Source: Planctomycetota bacterium (GTDB lineage Bacteria > Planctomycetota > UBA1135 > GCA-002686595). From it: 41,125 bases of DNA. Positions 20,017-29,675 of the stretch are shown here, in pieces; the first letter of the stretch is position 1, and every line of letters begins with the position of its first letter. The notes under the pieces are model-generated. The model saw only the letters and a list, made by a program, of their open reading frames with translations, was not told the DNA's origin and did not search any database. Location of the stretch: assembly GCA_026692705.1 (NCBI GenBank), contig JAPLOE010000263.1, positions 1 to 41,125 of the forward strand, written 5' to 3'. Made by a program: the position numbers and the translations under genes.

Positions 20017-20652
20017 TCAGACGCCGTTCCCGCGCTGCAGGACGCGCCGAAACGTCAGGTTGAGGCGCGGCTCGTGCACTCGCAGCCGGCGCGGCAACGC
20101 ATGCTGCCAGTGCAGTTGCGTCGGAGGCTCCATCGCGAGCAGGTCGCCGTGCTCGAGCTCGAGCGAGAGCGGCTCGCCCTCGCCGCCGCGCGCCCGGAAG
20201 CGGAACGTGCGCGCCGCACCGAGGCTCAGCGAGGCGATGCTCGCCTGCGGATCGAGCTCGCGCTCGTCGTCGGTGTGCCACCCCATCGAGTCACGGCCGT
20301 CGCGATAGAGGTTGAGCAACACCGAGTTGAACTCGACGCCGCAGGCCGCGCTCACGCGCTCGCGGATCTCGTTCGCCGCGCGCGACCACGGCTCGATCAC
20401 GTTCTCGAGATCCGAATAGCGGTAGCCGCAGCCGGGGTCCGCCATCCAGCACGTGCGCCTCGGCATCGCGTGCCGCCGGCCGAACACCGTGACGAACTCT
20501 TCTTTCCAGGGAACATCGCGCGTGAGCTCCGCGAGCCATTTTGCGGCCGTTTCAGCGCTCGCCCAGCCTTTCGCGACGCGCAAGCGCAGGCCCGGACGCG
20601 GCTCGAGCGGAGCGGGCAACGGCGCAGGATGCGGCCGGGAACGCGAGCGCAT
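20017..20652 (-). CDS. AlkB-like 2OG-Fe(II) oxygenase
   Basis: FNSVLLNLYRDGRDSMGWHTDDERELDPQASIASLSLGAARTFRFR...HGDLLAMEPPTQLHWQHALP...RLNLTFRRV. Confidence 0.93.
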   Translation of the reverse strand: MRSRSRPHPAPLPAPLEPRPGLRLRVAKGWASAETAAKWLAELTRDVPWKEEFVTVFGRRHAMPRRTCWMADPGCGYRYSDLENVIEPWSRAANEIRERVSAACGVEFNSVLLNLYRDGRDSMGWHTDDERELDPQASIASLSLGAARTFRFRARGGEGEPLSLELEHGDLLAMEPPTQLHWQHALPRRLRVHEPRLNLTFRRVLQRGNGV

Positions 20653-20669
20653 GACGCAGCGCCGCGCGT

Positions 20670-21536
20670 CTAGCCGCCGAGCTTGGTGAGCAGGAGCTCG
20701 ACCACACGGCGACGGTCGTTCGAGAGCTTCTCGAGCTCGTTGCGCAGCCGTCGCAACGCGATCTTGCGGGCCGTCCCGTCCGAGCCGAAGCGCGAGCGGA
20801 ATTCCGCCGCCGCGGCCGCCGCCATGCGTTCCTGCCGAGCCTTCAGGCGCTTGGTGAGAAGCATGAACATCACCACCGAGAAGAACACCCCGGCGAACAG
20901 GCTCTCCCACTGCACCGAGACGTACATCGCGAAAATCCAGCCCAGAACCAGCGGAATGCAGCCTTCGACCTTCGACTCCTTGAGCGCGGCGCCGAGCACG
21001 GCCGCGAGGTCCTTGTCGAGCTCGAGCCGCTCTTCGCCCGGTGTCGCGGGCAGTTCCGGCGCAGCGACTTTCGGCGCCACGGGATCGAGCTTGGGGATCT
21101 TGCGCGGTGGCTCCTGCGCCGCAGGACGCGGCGTCGCGGCGACCGAGCCTTCCATGCTCTTGTGCGGGCCCTCGCGGGTTGCCTTCGGAGCCGGCGCAGG
21201 CTCGGGCGCGTCCCCCGCCGCCGCAGCGAGCGCCGCGTGGCGCTTGTCGAGCTCCGCGAACCAGCGCAGGTCGAAGCGACCGAGCAGGATCTCGCTCACG
21301 ATCGCCTCGAACTGGCCGTTCGGACGCCGCAGGAAGCCGAGGTCGTCCGCGGTCGCGCCAATGTGGCGGCGGCGCACGATCACTTCCGCCGATTCGCCGA
21401 CCGGCTGGTTGCGCCACGAGAGCAGCGGCTGCGGCTCGTCGTGGATCTCGACCTCACGCATTCCGACGGCCTCGAGCGCCGCCTTGAGATGCTTCGCGGA
21501 GCGCATCGTCGTCGGGAATCGCCGGAACCTGCTCAT
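20670..21536 (-). CDS. DUF1257-like (Ycf35-like) N-terminal domain fused to a TM segment and short C-terminal helical domain
   Basis: MSRFRRFPTTMRSAKHLKAALEAVGM resembles the DUF1257 N-terminus; TM stretch IPLVLGWIFAMYVSVQWESLFAGVFFSVVMFMLL. Confidence 0.6.
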   Translation of the reverse strand: MSRFRRFPTTMRSAKHLKAALEAVGMREVEIHDEPQPLLSWRNQPVGESAEVIVRRRHIGATADDLGFLRRPNGQFEAIVSEILLGRFDLRWFAELDKRHAALAAAAGDAPEPAPAPKATREGPHKSMEGSVAATPRPAAQEPPRKIPKLDPVAPKVAAPELPATPGEERLELDKDLAAVLGAALKESKVEGCIPLVLGWIFAMYVSVQWESLFAGVFFSVVMFMLLTKRLKARQERMAAAAAAEFRSRFGSDGTARKIALRRLRNELEKLSNDRRRVVELLLTKLGG

Positions 21537-21599
21537 CGAGACGAAGAGTGTAGCGCGCCGAGTCTCGCGGAATCCGCGCCCGATGCTCAAACTGGGAGC

Positions 21600-23492
21600 A
21601 TGCACGCCGCCAGTGTCCTCCTGCTCTCCCTGCCCCAGCTCGCTGGCACTCCCGGTCTCGCCGAGCGCCAGGTGCTCGCCCCCGCGTCCGACATCGTCGA
21701 AGGCGTCGTGTGCCTGCCGGAGCCGACGTCGCTCGCGGCGAGCTCCGCCTGCTCGCTCGATCGGCTCGCGTTCGCGCGCACACGCGACGGCTGGGCCGCG
21801 ACGGTGGAGCTCGACGTCGAGCGCGACGGCGGCTGGTCGCTCGTCCTCCTCGCCCCGGGCGTGATCGACGGGCGCATCCTGGCTGCGCCTGCGGGAGCTC
21901 CGTTGCGCCCGCTCGACGCGAGCTTCGCGCTGCAGCGGCGCGTGACGCTCGCCGGAGACGACCTGCCCGGTTGGGTCGTCGATCGACGCGACTTGCGCGG
22001 TGCGCCGACGGGCGCGTGGACGGTGCGCATCGAGGTCGACCACGCCTCACAGGTGCTCGACGGCTGGATCCTCGCGACCGCGTCGAGCGAAGTGAGCGCT
22101 CAGGCGCACTTCTCGAGCCACGCGCGCGTGCGAGGCGAGCCGCTGGCCGTGCTGGCGCGTGCGCAGGGTCGCGATGCACTCGCGACGACCGCGGCGGAGC
22201 TCGAACTCGAGCTCGAAGGTGCACGCGAGTTCCTCCCGATGCTCGACGATGGCCTGCACGCGGACGGTGCGGCCGGCGACGGCCTGTTTGGCGCGTTCCT
22301 GCCGACGGATGCGCTCGGGAACTTCACGGCGCGCGCGCACGTTCACGGCCTGACACGCGGCGGAATCGCATTCCGGCGCTCGGTCCCGCTCGCCAGCGAG
22401 ATTCATGAAGCCCCGCTCGTGCTCGACGGGCGCGCGGAGCTCGGCATCGGCACGAACGGACAGTTGCACGTCGCTGTCAGCGCGCAGCCGCTCGACACGC
22501 CGCGGCGCGTGCACGCTTCCGCGGAACTGTGGGGCGCGCGCAACGGCGTCGCCACGCCGGTCGTGTGGCTCTCGCGACTGCTGGTTCCCGCGAGCTCCGC
22601 GAATGGCCTCTCGCTCGACTTCGAGCTCGACGAGCGCTGGCTCGACCTCGCCGGAGTGCAGGCGCCGTTCGAGCTGCGCCAGGTGCGCGTGCAGGATCCC
22701 GATTCCGAAGGCGTGCTCGCGTTCCTCGCGGAAATCCCGCTCGAATCAGTCGCTCTCGCCGCGCGCGCGCCGCTGCCCGTCTCGCTCGGGGCGAACGCGT
22801 TGCTCGCGAGCAATGGCACTCCGCTCAGCCCCCGCCAGCCCGCGCCGTCTGCACGCCCGATCCAGCCCGCGTTGATGCTCGTGCATGGCTACTGCTCGAG
22901 CGGCGCCATCTGGCCCGCCGCGCACTTCTCCGCGCCCAAGCTCAACTTCCTCGATGCGAACGCGAACCGATCGCACGACCAGTTCGCGCAGCTCCTGATC
23001 GCGCAGGCCAACGCCGCGCAGCTCTCGTCCTACGGCATCGTCGCCCACAGCCAAGGCGGCGCGGCCGCGCTGCACCTGCTCACCTACTACACGAGCGGCC
23101 TCGACTACGCGACGGGACAGCGCCTGATCCAGAGCGTCGCCACGCCCTACCTCGGCACTCCGCTCGCATCGCTCGGCTTCTTCGCCTGCGGCGTCAACAG
23201 CAACATGACACCTTCCGGTGCGCCGACGTGGCTCGCCGGCATTCCGAGCTGGGCGCGCGCGAAAGTGCACTACTGGACGACGTCGAACTCTGGTTCGGCC
23301 TGCAACGGGCTGACCGACTTCTTCCTCAGCAATCCCGAGGACGGCACGGTCGAGCGCACGCGCGGCCAGCTGAGCGGTGGCAACTCGATGGGCCACGTCA
23401 CGGGCTGGTGCCACACGACCGGCATGAGCAACCCGGCGAACTACACCGACGCGACACGCAACGCCGCGATGAACGCCGCCGCCTCGCGCTGA
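21600..23492 (+). CDS. Exported alpha/beta-hydrolase with choice-of-anchor-X-like N-terminal part; conditioned-medium-factor-like
   Basis: 'MLDDGLHADGAAGDGLFGAFLPT'; 'LMLVHGYCSSGAIWP'; 'NRSHDQFAQLL'; nucleophile elbow 'GIVAHSQGGAAALHLLTYY'; 'QSVATPYLGTPLA'. Confidence 0.75.
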   Translation: MHAASVLLLSLPQLAGTPGLAERQVLAPASDIVEGVVCLPEPTSLAASSACSLDRLAFARTRDGWAATVELDVERDGGWSLVLLAPGVIDGRILAAPAGAPLRPLDASFALQRRVTLAGDDLPGWVVDRRDLRGAPTGAWTVRIEVDHASQVLDGWILATASSEVSAQAHFSSHARVRGEPLAVLARAQGRDALATTAAELELELEGAREFLPMLDDGLHADGAAGDGLFGAFLPTDALGNFTARAHVHGLTRGGIAFRRSVPLASEIHEAPLVLDGRAELGIGTNGQLHVAVSAQPLDTPRRVHASAELWGARNGVATPVVWLSRLLVPASSANGLSLDFELDERWLDLAGVQAPFELRQVRVQDPDSEGVLAFLAEIPLESVALAARAPLPVSLGANALLASNGTPLSPRQPAPSARPIQPALMLVHGYCSSGAIWPAAHFSAPKLNFLDANANRSHDQFAQLLIAQANAAQLSSYGIVAHSQGGAAALHLLTYYTSGLDYATGQRLIQSVATPYLGTPLASLGFFACGVNSNMTPSGAPTWLAGIPSWARAKVHYWTTSNSGSACNGLTDFFLSNPEDGTVERTRGQLSGGNSMGHVTGWCHTTGMSNPANYTDATRNAAMNAAASR

Positions 23493-23504
23493 GCGCGCCC
23501 GCCG

Positions 23505-26500
23505 ATGACTGCCGCCCTCTCGCTGCTCGCCGCGTTCGCGCTCGGCACGACTCCGCACGATGCGGGCCGCGTCGATTTCCAGCGCGACGTGCAGCCGCTG
23601 CTCGCCGACCGCTGCTTCGCCTGCCACGGGCCCGATGCCGCGAAGCGCAAGGCGGAACTGCGCCTCGATCTCGAGGAATCCGCGCGCGATGTCGTCGACG
23701 GCGGCGCGAAGGCCGAGCTCGCGCAGCGCATCCTGAGCGACGATCCGCGGCACGTGATGCCGCCGCCGAGTCTGAAGCGGCCGCTCGACGAGCGCGAGCG
23801 CGCGACGCTGCTCGCGTGGCTCGAACAAGGTGCGCCGTACGCGCGGCACTGGGCCTTCGTCGCGCCGCAACGGGCGCCGATTCCGGACGTGCGCGACAAG
23901 ACGTGGCCTCGCGATGAGCTCGACCGGCACGTGCTGGCCCGCCTCGAAGCGCTCGGGATCGCGCCGGCGCCGCCCGCGTCGCCGCTGCGGCTCGTGCGCC
24001 GGCTTTCGTTGGTGCTCACAGGTCTCCCGCCGACGCCCGAGGTCGCCGACGCGTTCGCAGCGGATCCCAGCGAGGCCGCCTACGAACGGCTCGTCGACGA
24101 GCTGCTCGCCTCTCCGCGCGCCGCCGAGCACGCCGCGAGCGTGTGGCTCGATCTCGCGCGCTACGCCGACACCTACGGCTACCAGACCGACGGAGATCGT
24201 GCGGTGTGGCCGTGGCGCGACTGGTTGCTGCGCGCGCTCGCCGACAACGTTCCCTACGACGTGTTCGTGACGAAACTGCTCGCGGGCGACCTGCTCGAGA
24301 ACCCGACGGTCGAGGACCACGTCGCGACGGCTTTTCAGCGGCTCCACCGCATGACCGAAGAAGGTGGCTCCACGCCCGAGGAATTCCGGCAGGAAGCGAT
24401 CGCGGACCGCGTCGGCACGTTCGGGACGAGCTTCCTCGGCCTGACGCTCGACTGCGCGCGTTGCCACGACCACAAGTACGACCCGCTCCCGCAGCGCGAG
24501 TTCTACGCGCTCGGTGCGATGTTCGGTGCGATCGACGAGAACGGCCTCAAGCCCTACGCGCTCGGCAACACGGTGCCCGCGCCGTTCGTGCGGCTCGTGC
24601 CGGAGGCGGATCGTGCGCGTGCCGAGGAACTGGCCGCGGCGGTGCAGGTGGCCGAGCGCGAGCTCGACAAGGCGCTGCAGGCCGCGCGCGAGCGTGCCCC
24701 GCTGGCGCAGCTCGCCCCCGAAGCGCTCGCGGTGCCCGCGCCGGTCGCGCACTACTCGTTCGAGCAGCTCGACAACGGCCGTTTCGCGAACAGCGTCGAC
24801 GCCACGAAGCCCGCGAACACCGATCGCCGCCGCCCAGAACAGCTCGGCACGGTCACGGTCGGTGAAGGCCGCGTCGGCAAGGCCGTGCTGTTCGACGGCG
24901 ACGGTGGGCTCGGGCTCGAGGGCTTCTTCTCGGGCACGCGCTTCGACGAGCGCAGCTTCTCGTTGTGGCTGCGGCCGACGGAGCGCAACGCGCGCGCGGC
25001 GCTCGTGCAGATGGCGGGTTTCTACACGCAGGACGCCGATGCGACTGGGCTGGAGCTCGAGATCGTCGACGGCCACCTGCGCTGGAGCGCGATCCACCTG
25101 TGGCCCGGTTCTGCGGCGAGCGTCCGTTGCACGCAACCGCTCGAGCTCGGGCGCTGGACGCACGTCGTCGCGACTTACGACGGCTCCTCGCGCGCCGCGG
25201 GGTTGCGGCTGTACGTCGATGGGCAAACGGCGGTGCTCGAGGTCGTGCGCGACGAGCTCGATGGCCCCTTCGAGAACCGCGCGATCGAGATTGGCTCGCG
25301 CTCGCGCGGCAACGGCTTCCGCGGCGGGGCGATCGACGAGCTGCGCCTGTGGGATGCGGAGCTTTCCGCGCACCAGGCGCGGAGTGTCGCACTCGCCGAT
25401 GGCGTGGCTGCACCGGCGGACTCCGTCGATCGCGCGACGGAGCACTACATCGAACGGGTCGACGCCGACGTGCTCGCAGCTCGCAAGCGCCTGCGCGACG
25501 CCCAGCGCGCAAGCGCCGCCTTCGTCGAGGCCTTCGCGATGCTGCCGTGCATGCGCGACTCGCGCTGGGTGCGACCGACCTACGTCCTGCGCCGCGGCTC
25601 CTACGAACAACCCGACCTCACTCGCCCCGTCGAACCGGGCGCGCTCGAGGCGGTGCTGCCCTTCGATCCGGCGCTGCCGCGCAATCGCCTCGGCCTCGCG
25701 CGCTGGCTGTTCGACCCGGGCAACCCGCTGACCGCGCGCGTCGCCGTCGATCGCCTGTGGCGCCAGGTGTTCGGGCTCGGAATGCTCGAAACACCGGAGA
25801 ATTTCGGCCTTCAGGGAGCTCGGCCGACCCATCCGGAGCTGTTCGACACGCTCGCCTTCGAGTTCGCCAACGGCGACGTCGAGCCCGGCAGCGCCTGGAA
25901 CGTGCGCCGCATGCTGCGCCGCTTGGTGCTGAGCTCGACCTTCCGGCAGGATTCGAGCGCGACGAAGGCGCGGCGCGAGCTTGACCCCGACGGTGCGCTG
26001 CATTCACGCGGCCCGAGCGTGCGACTTTCGGCGGAAATGCAGCGCGACAGCGCCCTGTGCGCGTCGGGACTGCTCGTCGAGCGTTTCGGCGGACCATCCG
26101 TGCGCCCGTGGCAACCCGAGGGCCTGTGGAACGAGGCCGGACAGACCGGCCAGTACGTGCCCGACCTCGGCGAAGGCGCGCACCGCCGCAGCCTGTACAC
26201 GTACACCAAGCGCACCGTGCCCGTTCCGGACATGAGCGTGTTCGACGCGGGCCCGCGCGAGACGTGCGTCGCGCGCCGCGGAGCGACCAACACGCCGTTG
26301 CAGGTGCTCACGCTGCTCAACGATCCGGTTTTCGTCGAGTGCGCCCGTGCGCTCGCCGTGCGGGCGACGCGCGAGGTGACTGACGTTGCGGCTCGCCTCG
26401 AGCGTGCGTTCCGGCTCGTCGCGACGCGCGTTCCGACCGACGAAGAGCGTGCGGCGCTGGCGGAGCTCGTCGCGAGCGAAACGGCGCGCTACTCGACGAA

Positions 26501-26609
26501 TCCCGCCGACGCGCTGGCGCTGTGTGGTGCCGAGGATGCCGAGCTCGCGGCCCTGACGCTCGCCTGCAGCGTGATCCTGTCCAGCGACGAAGCGAGGAAC
26601 GTCCGATGA
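23505..26609 (+). CDS. PSCyt1/DUF1549-LamG-DUF1553 (PSD1) cytochrome-type protein
   Basis: [19 protein letters not shown] and [13 protein letters not shown] heme/PSD1 signatures; LamG-like central region; C-terminal '[22 protein letters not shown]'. Confidence 0.95.
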   Translation: MTAALSLLAAFALGTTPHDAGRVDFQRDVQPLLADRCFACHGPDAAKRKAELRLDLEESARDVVDGGAKAELAQRILSDDPRHVMPPPSLKRPLDERERATLLAWLEQGAPYARHWAFVAPQRAPIPDVRDKTWPRDELDRHVLARLEALGIAPAPPASPLRLVRRLSLVLTGLPPTPEVADAFAADPSEAAYERLVDELLASPRAAEHAASVWLDLARYADTYGYQTDGDRAVWPWRDWLLRALADNVPYDVFVTKLLAGDLLENPTVEDHVATAFQRLHRMTEEGGSTPEEFRQEAIADRVGTFGTSFLGLTLDCARCHDHKYDPLPQREFYALGAMFGAIDENGLKPYALGNTVPAPFVRLVPEADRARAEELAAAVQVAERELDKALQAARERAPLAQLAPEALAVPAPVAHYSFEQLDNGRFANSVDATKPANTDRRRPEQLGTVTVGEGRVGKAVLFDGDGGLGLEGFFSGTRFDERSFSLWLRPTERNARAALVQMAGFYTQDADATGLELEIVDGHLRWSAIHLWPGSAASVRCTQPLELGRWTHVVATYDGSSRAAGLRLYVDGQTAVLEVVRDELDGPFENRAIEIGSRSRGNGFRGGAIDELRLWDAELSAHQARSVALADGVAAPADSVDRATEHYIERVDADVLAARKRLRDAQRASAAFVEAFAMLPCMRDSRWVRPTYVLRRGSYEQPDLTRPVEPGALEAVLPFDPALPRNRLGLARWLFDPGNPLTARVAVDRLWRQVFGLGMLETPENFGLQGARPTHPELFDTLAFEFANGDVEPGSAWNVRRMLRRLVLSSTFRQDSSATKARRELDPDGALHSRGPSVRLSAEMQRDSALCASGLLVERFGGPSVRPWQPEGLWNEAGQTGQYVPDLGEGAHRRSLYTYTKRTVPVPDMSVFDAGPRETCVARRGATNTPLQVLTLLNDPVFVECARALAVRATREVTDVAARLERAFRLVATRVPTDEERAALAELVASETARYSTNPADALALCGAEDAELAALTLACSVILSSDEARNVR

Positions 26610-28006
26610 ACCACCTGCCGTTCGATCGCCGCTCGCTCCTGCGCGGCGCCGGCCTCGGCCTCGGCTCGCTCGCGCTCGCGGACCTGCTGCGCGCGAACGA
26701 CGGTCGTGCGCCGCACTTCCCCGCGCGCGCCAAGCGCGTGATCTACCTGTTCCAGGCCGGTGGGCCTTCGCAGTTCGAGACGCTCGACCCCAAGCCGCGG
26801 CTGCGCGAGCTGCACGGACAGCCCCTGCCCGACAGCGTGCGTGCCGGGCAACGCCTGACCGGAATGAGCGGAAATCAGGCCGTCTTGCCGCTCGCGGGCT
26901 CGTTCGTCGACTTCGTGCGCGAGCCGGAGACGGGGATCGAGTTCAGCACGCTGCTCCCCCACACGTCGAAGGTCGCGCGCCACCTGTGCGTGCTGCGCGC
27001 CGTGCACACCGAAGCGATCAACCACGACCCCGCGATCACGTTCTTCACGTCCGGCAGCCAGGTCGCCGGCCGCCCGTCGATGGGCGCGTGGCTCAGCTAC
27101 GGTCTCGGTTCGCTCAACGCGGACCTGCCGAACTTCGTCGTGCTCGTCTCGAAGGACGCCAACCGCGACCAGCCGCTGTATTCGCGCCTGTGGGGCTCGG
27201 GCTTCCTGCCGAGCGAGCACCAGGGCCTGCAGTTGCGCTCGGGGCGCGAGCCGGTGCTGTTCCTCGGCGATCCAGCGGGTGTCGCGCGCAGTGACCGGCG
27301 AGCGGTGCTCGACGCGCTCGCGCGCATGGGCCGCGACGCGAGCGCGCGCGAGGGCGATCCCGAGATCGACGCGCGCCTCGCGCAGGCCGAGCTCGCGTTC
27401 CGCATGCAGACGAGCGTGCCCGAAGCGACCGACACGAGCAGTGAGAGCGCGGAGACCTTCGACGCCTACGGGCCGAGCTCGCGCGACCCCGGCTCGTTCG
27501 CGGCGAACTGCCTGCTTGCGCGGCGGCTCGTCGAGCGCGGCGTGCGCTTCGTGCAGCTCTTCCACCAAGGCTGGGACCAGCACGGCGGCCTGCCGGGCGG
27601 CATCTCGCGCCAGTGCGAGCAGACCGACCGCGCCTCGGCCGAGCTCGTCGCCGACCTCGCGCAGCGCGGCCTGCTCGACGACACGCTCGTGGTCTGGGGC
27701 GGCGAGTTCGGCCGCACGTCCTACTGTCAGGGCAAGCTCAGCGAGCGGATGTACGGCCGCGACCACCACCCACGCTGCTTCAGCCTGTGGCTCGCCGGCG
27801 GCGGCGTGCGCGGCGGGCATGTTCACGGCGCGACGGACGAGTTCGGCTACAACGCGATCGAGGGCCAGGTCAGCGTCCACGACCTGCACGCGACGCTGCT
27901 GCACCTGCTCGGGCTCGACCACGAGCGCCTGACCTGGTTCCACCAGGGCCGCCACTTCCGCCTGACCGACGTCGCGGGCTCGGTCGTGCGCGAGATCCTC
28001 GCCTAG
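26606..28006 (+). CDS. DUF1501 protein, Tat-type signal
   Basis: FDRRSLLRGAGLGLGSLALADLL; 'VIYLFQAGGPSQFETLDPKP'; 'WGGEFGRT...GRDHHPRCFSLWLAGGGVRGG'. ATGA overlap with the preceding stop. Confidence 0.96.
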   Translation: MNHLPFDRRSLLRGAGLGLGSLALADLLRANDGRAPHFPARAKRVIYLFQAGGPSQFETLDPKPRLRELHGQPLPDSVRAGQRLTGMSGNQAVLPLAGSFVDFVREPETGIEFSTLLPHTSKVARHLCVLRAVHTEAINHDPAITFFTSGSQVAGRPSMGAWLSYGLGSLNADLPNFVVLVSKDANRDQPLYSRLWGSGFLPSEHQGLQLRSGREPVLFLGDPAGVARSDRRAVLDALARMGRDASAREGDPEIDARLAQAELAFRMQTSVPEATDTSSESAETFDAYGPSSRDPGSFAANCLLARRLVERGVRFVQLFHQGWDQHGGLPGGISRQCEQTDRASAELVADLAQRGLLDDTLVVWGGEFGRTSYCQGKLSERMYGRDHHPRCFSLWLAGGGVRGGHVHGATDEFGYNAIEGQVSVHDLHATLLHLLGLDHERLTWFHQGRHFRLTDVAGSVVREILA

Positions 28007-28062
28007 CCGGCGATTTTCCCGATTTTCGTGACTTGGCTGTCCAGCGGAGCACGTTTCGGTCC

Positions 28063-28170
28063 CTTGGATCCTGCGGAGGTTCGCTCCGCGCCTCGGCCGC
28101 TCCAACGGGACTCGTCCCGGGCATGAGGAACTCCAAGCGCCCGCAAAGCATCAGAGCGCGATGCGGGTGA
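28063..28170 (+). ncRNA. Candidate structured RNA element preceding an intrinsic terminator
   Basis: Outer pairing CTTGGA/TCCAAG encloses hairpins GCGGAG-gttcg-CTCCGC and CGGGA-ctcg-TCCCG, followed by competing pairings CCCGCA/TGCGGG and GCATC/GATGC. No recognised RNA family. Confidence 0.25.
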
Positions 28171-28206
28171 CCCGCCCGCGGTCTCGCAGCCGCGGGCGGG
28201 ACTTTT
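28171..28206 (+). terminator. Rho-independent terminator
   Basis: CCCGCCCGCGG-tctcgcag-CCGCGGGCGGG, perfect 11 bp stem followed by ACTTTTT. Confidence 0.85.
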
Positions 28207-28213
28207 TCCTTCG

Positions 28214-29521
28214 TCAGCGTGCGGTCGGAACGCCGGCGCCGGGCGAGAGCAGCGTGCGCGCGGCCTCACCCGCGAGCGGTGGCGCACCGCGGCGGACACG
28301 CTGCGCATCGGCCGGCGCGAGCCGTTCGACCAGCGGCGCGAGCTCGCGCGCGACGACAGCGTGGCCGTCGAGCGCGAGGTGGAAGTCCTCGTCCCAGAAG
28401 AGCTTGCCCTGCGCGGCGGCGAGCGCCGGCCGCAAGTCGAGCGTGGCGACGCCGAAGGAACGCAGGAACGCGAGCGTCGGATCCGCGAGCTTCGCGAGCA
28501 CTTGCACGTCCGTCTCGTTCGCGCCCAGCGCCGCGAGCGCGGCCTCGAAACGCTCGCGCCGCCGCGGGAATTCGACCTCGAGCGTCGAGGGCAGGTACAC
28601 GAACAGCGGGACGATGCCGTGGCGCTGGCAGGTGACGGCGATCTCGGTCGTCACGTCGCGCGCGGCCTGCAGCGCGACGTCGAGCTGCGCCGGATCGAGC
28701 CGGAACTGCTCGACCGTGAGCAGCGCCTGCGCCACGAGCTCCGGATCGAGTTCCTGCGCGGGCTCGAGCCGCTTCTGCAGCGCGCCGAGGTCGCCGCGTG
28801 CGGTGCCGTGCGCCTTGTGGTGGTGGCCGAGCGCCTCGACGAAGTCGTTGCCGCCGTAGATCACGATCACGGCGACGTCGGGCTCGAGCGGCAGCAGACG
28901 CTCGAGCGCGCCGAGGTGGTGCTGGAACGTGTAGCCGGGCACGGCGGCGTTGAGCACTTCGACCGTCTTTCCCGGCCGTTTCGCGGCGAGCGCGGCCTCC
29001 GCGAGCTGCGCGAAGCTCTCGCGGTTGTTGCAGAAGCCCGCGGTGTGCGAGTCGCCGAGCACCACGACGCGCAGGTCGGGCCGCGTCGCGCTCGGCTCGT
29101 CGTCGTCGCGCAGCCCCAGCGAGTTCGTGCGCACGCTCCAGCCGCCCTCGGGATGCTCGGCCCACTCACGGCGCCGGTCCATGCCGCCGGAGAACGTGAA
29201 ACCGGCCTGCGGGTCGAAACGCAGCGGGTTGTTGCGCGCCGTCGTCGGCTGCGGGAAATCCGAGGGATTCCAGGGCACGCGCACGAACGTCGACGCCGGC
29301 CAGCGCGCGTGCGCGACCTCCGCCGCACCCGGCAAGCCCGCGTCCGCCGCCGGAATCGCGGCCGGAGCGTGCGGGTCGTAGCCGGTCGTATCGATCTGCA
29401 GGTCCACCGAGCGCCGAGGCTCGCGCTGGCGCAACAGCGCCCAGGCGCCGATCGCGCACGCGACGCTCGTCAGCCCGAACACGACCCAACGCGCCGCCTT
29501 GCCGCTCCGCGGGCCGCTCAT
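28214..29521 (-). CDS. SGNH/GDSL-type hydrolase, membrane-anchored or exported
   Basis: N-terminal TM WVVFGLTSVACAIGAWALL; 'VVVLGDSHTAGFCNN', 'IYGGNDF', 'DFHLALDGH'. Confidence 0.85.
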   Translation of the reverse strand: MSGPRSGKAARWVVFGLTSVACAIGAWALLRQREPRRSVDLQIDTTGYDPHAPAAIPAADAGLPGAAEVAHARWPASTFVRVPWNPSDFPQPTTARNNPLRFDPQAGFTFSGGMDRRREWAEHPEGGWSVRTNSLGLRDDDEPSATRPDLRVVVLGDSHTAGFCNNRESFAQLAEAALAAKRPGKTVEVLNAAVPGYTFQHHLGALERLLPLEPDVAVIVIYGGNDFVEALGHHHKAHGTARGDLGALQKRLEPAQELDPELVAQALLTVEQFRLDPAQLDVALQAARDVTTEIAVTCQRHGIVPLFVYLPSTLEVEFPRRRERFEAALAALGANETDVQVLAKLADPTLAFLRSFGVATLDLRPALAAAQGKLFWDEDFHLALDGHAVVARELAPLVERLAPADAQRVRRGAPPLAGEAARTLLSPGAGVPTAR

Positions 29522-29675
29522 CGGGCTCCCCCGCCGCCGCACGGCCACGGGTTCCAGAGCGCAACCATTCGAGGCTCGAGCTGCATCGGCGCGCGAGTAT
29601 CGACCTGTCCGCACGCACGGTCAAGGCGAGCGCGTCGCGGCGGGCAACGCGGTCCCGTAGGCTAGGGAGGTCCCC

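Noticed and set aside
22746-26003. 1085 aa minus-strand ORF
   Set aside because: Antisense to the hydrolase and PSCyt1/PSD1 genes; Arg-rich composition with no domain motif.
28073-28089. tRNA T-arm-like hairpin (GCGGAG-gttcg-CTCCGC)
   Set aside because: Loop is 5 nt rather than 7, and no acceptor, D or anticodon arms could be fitted.
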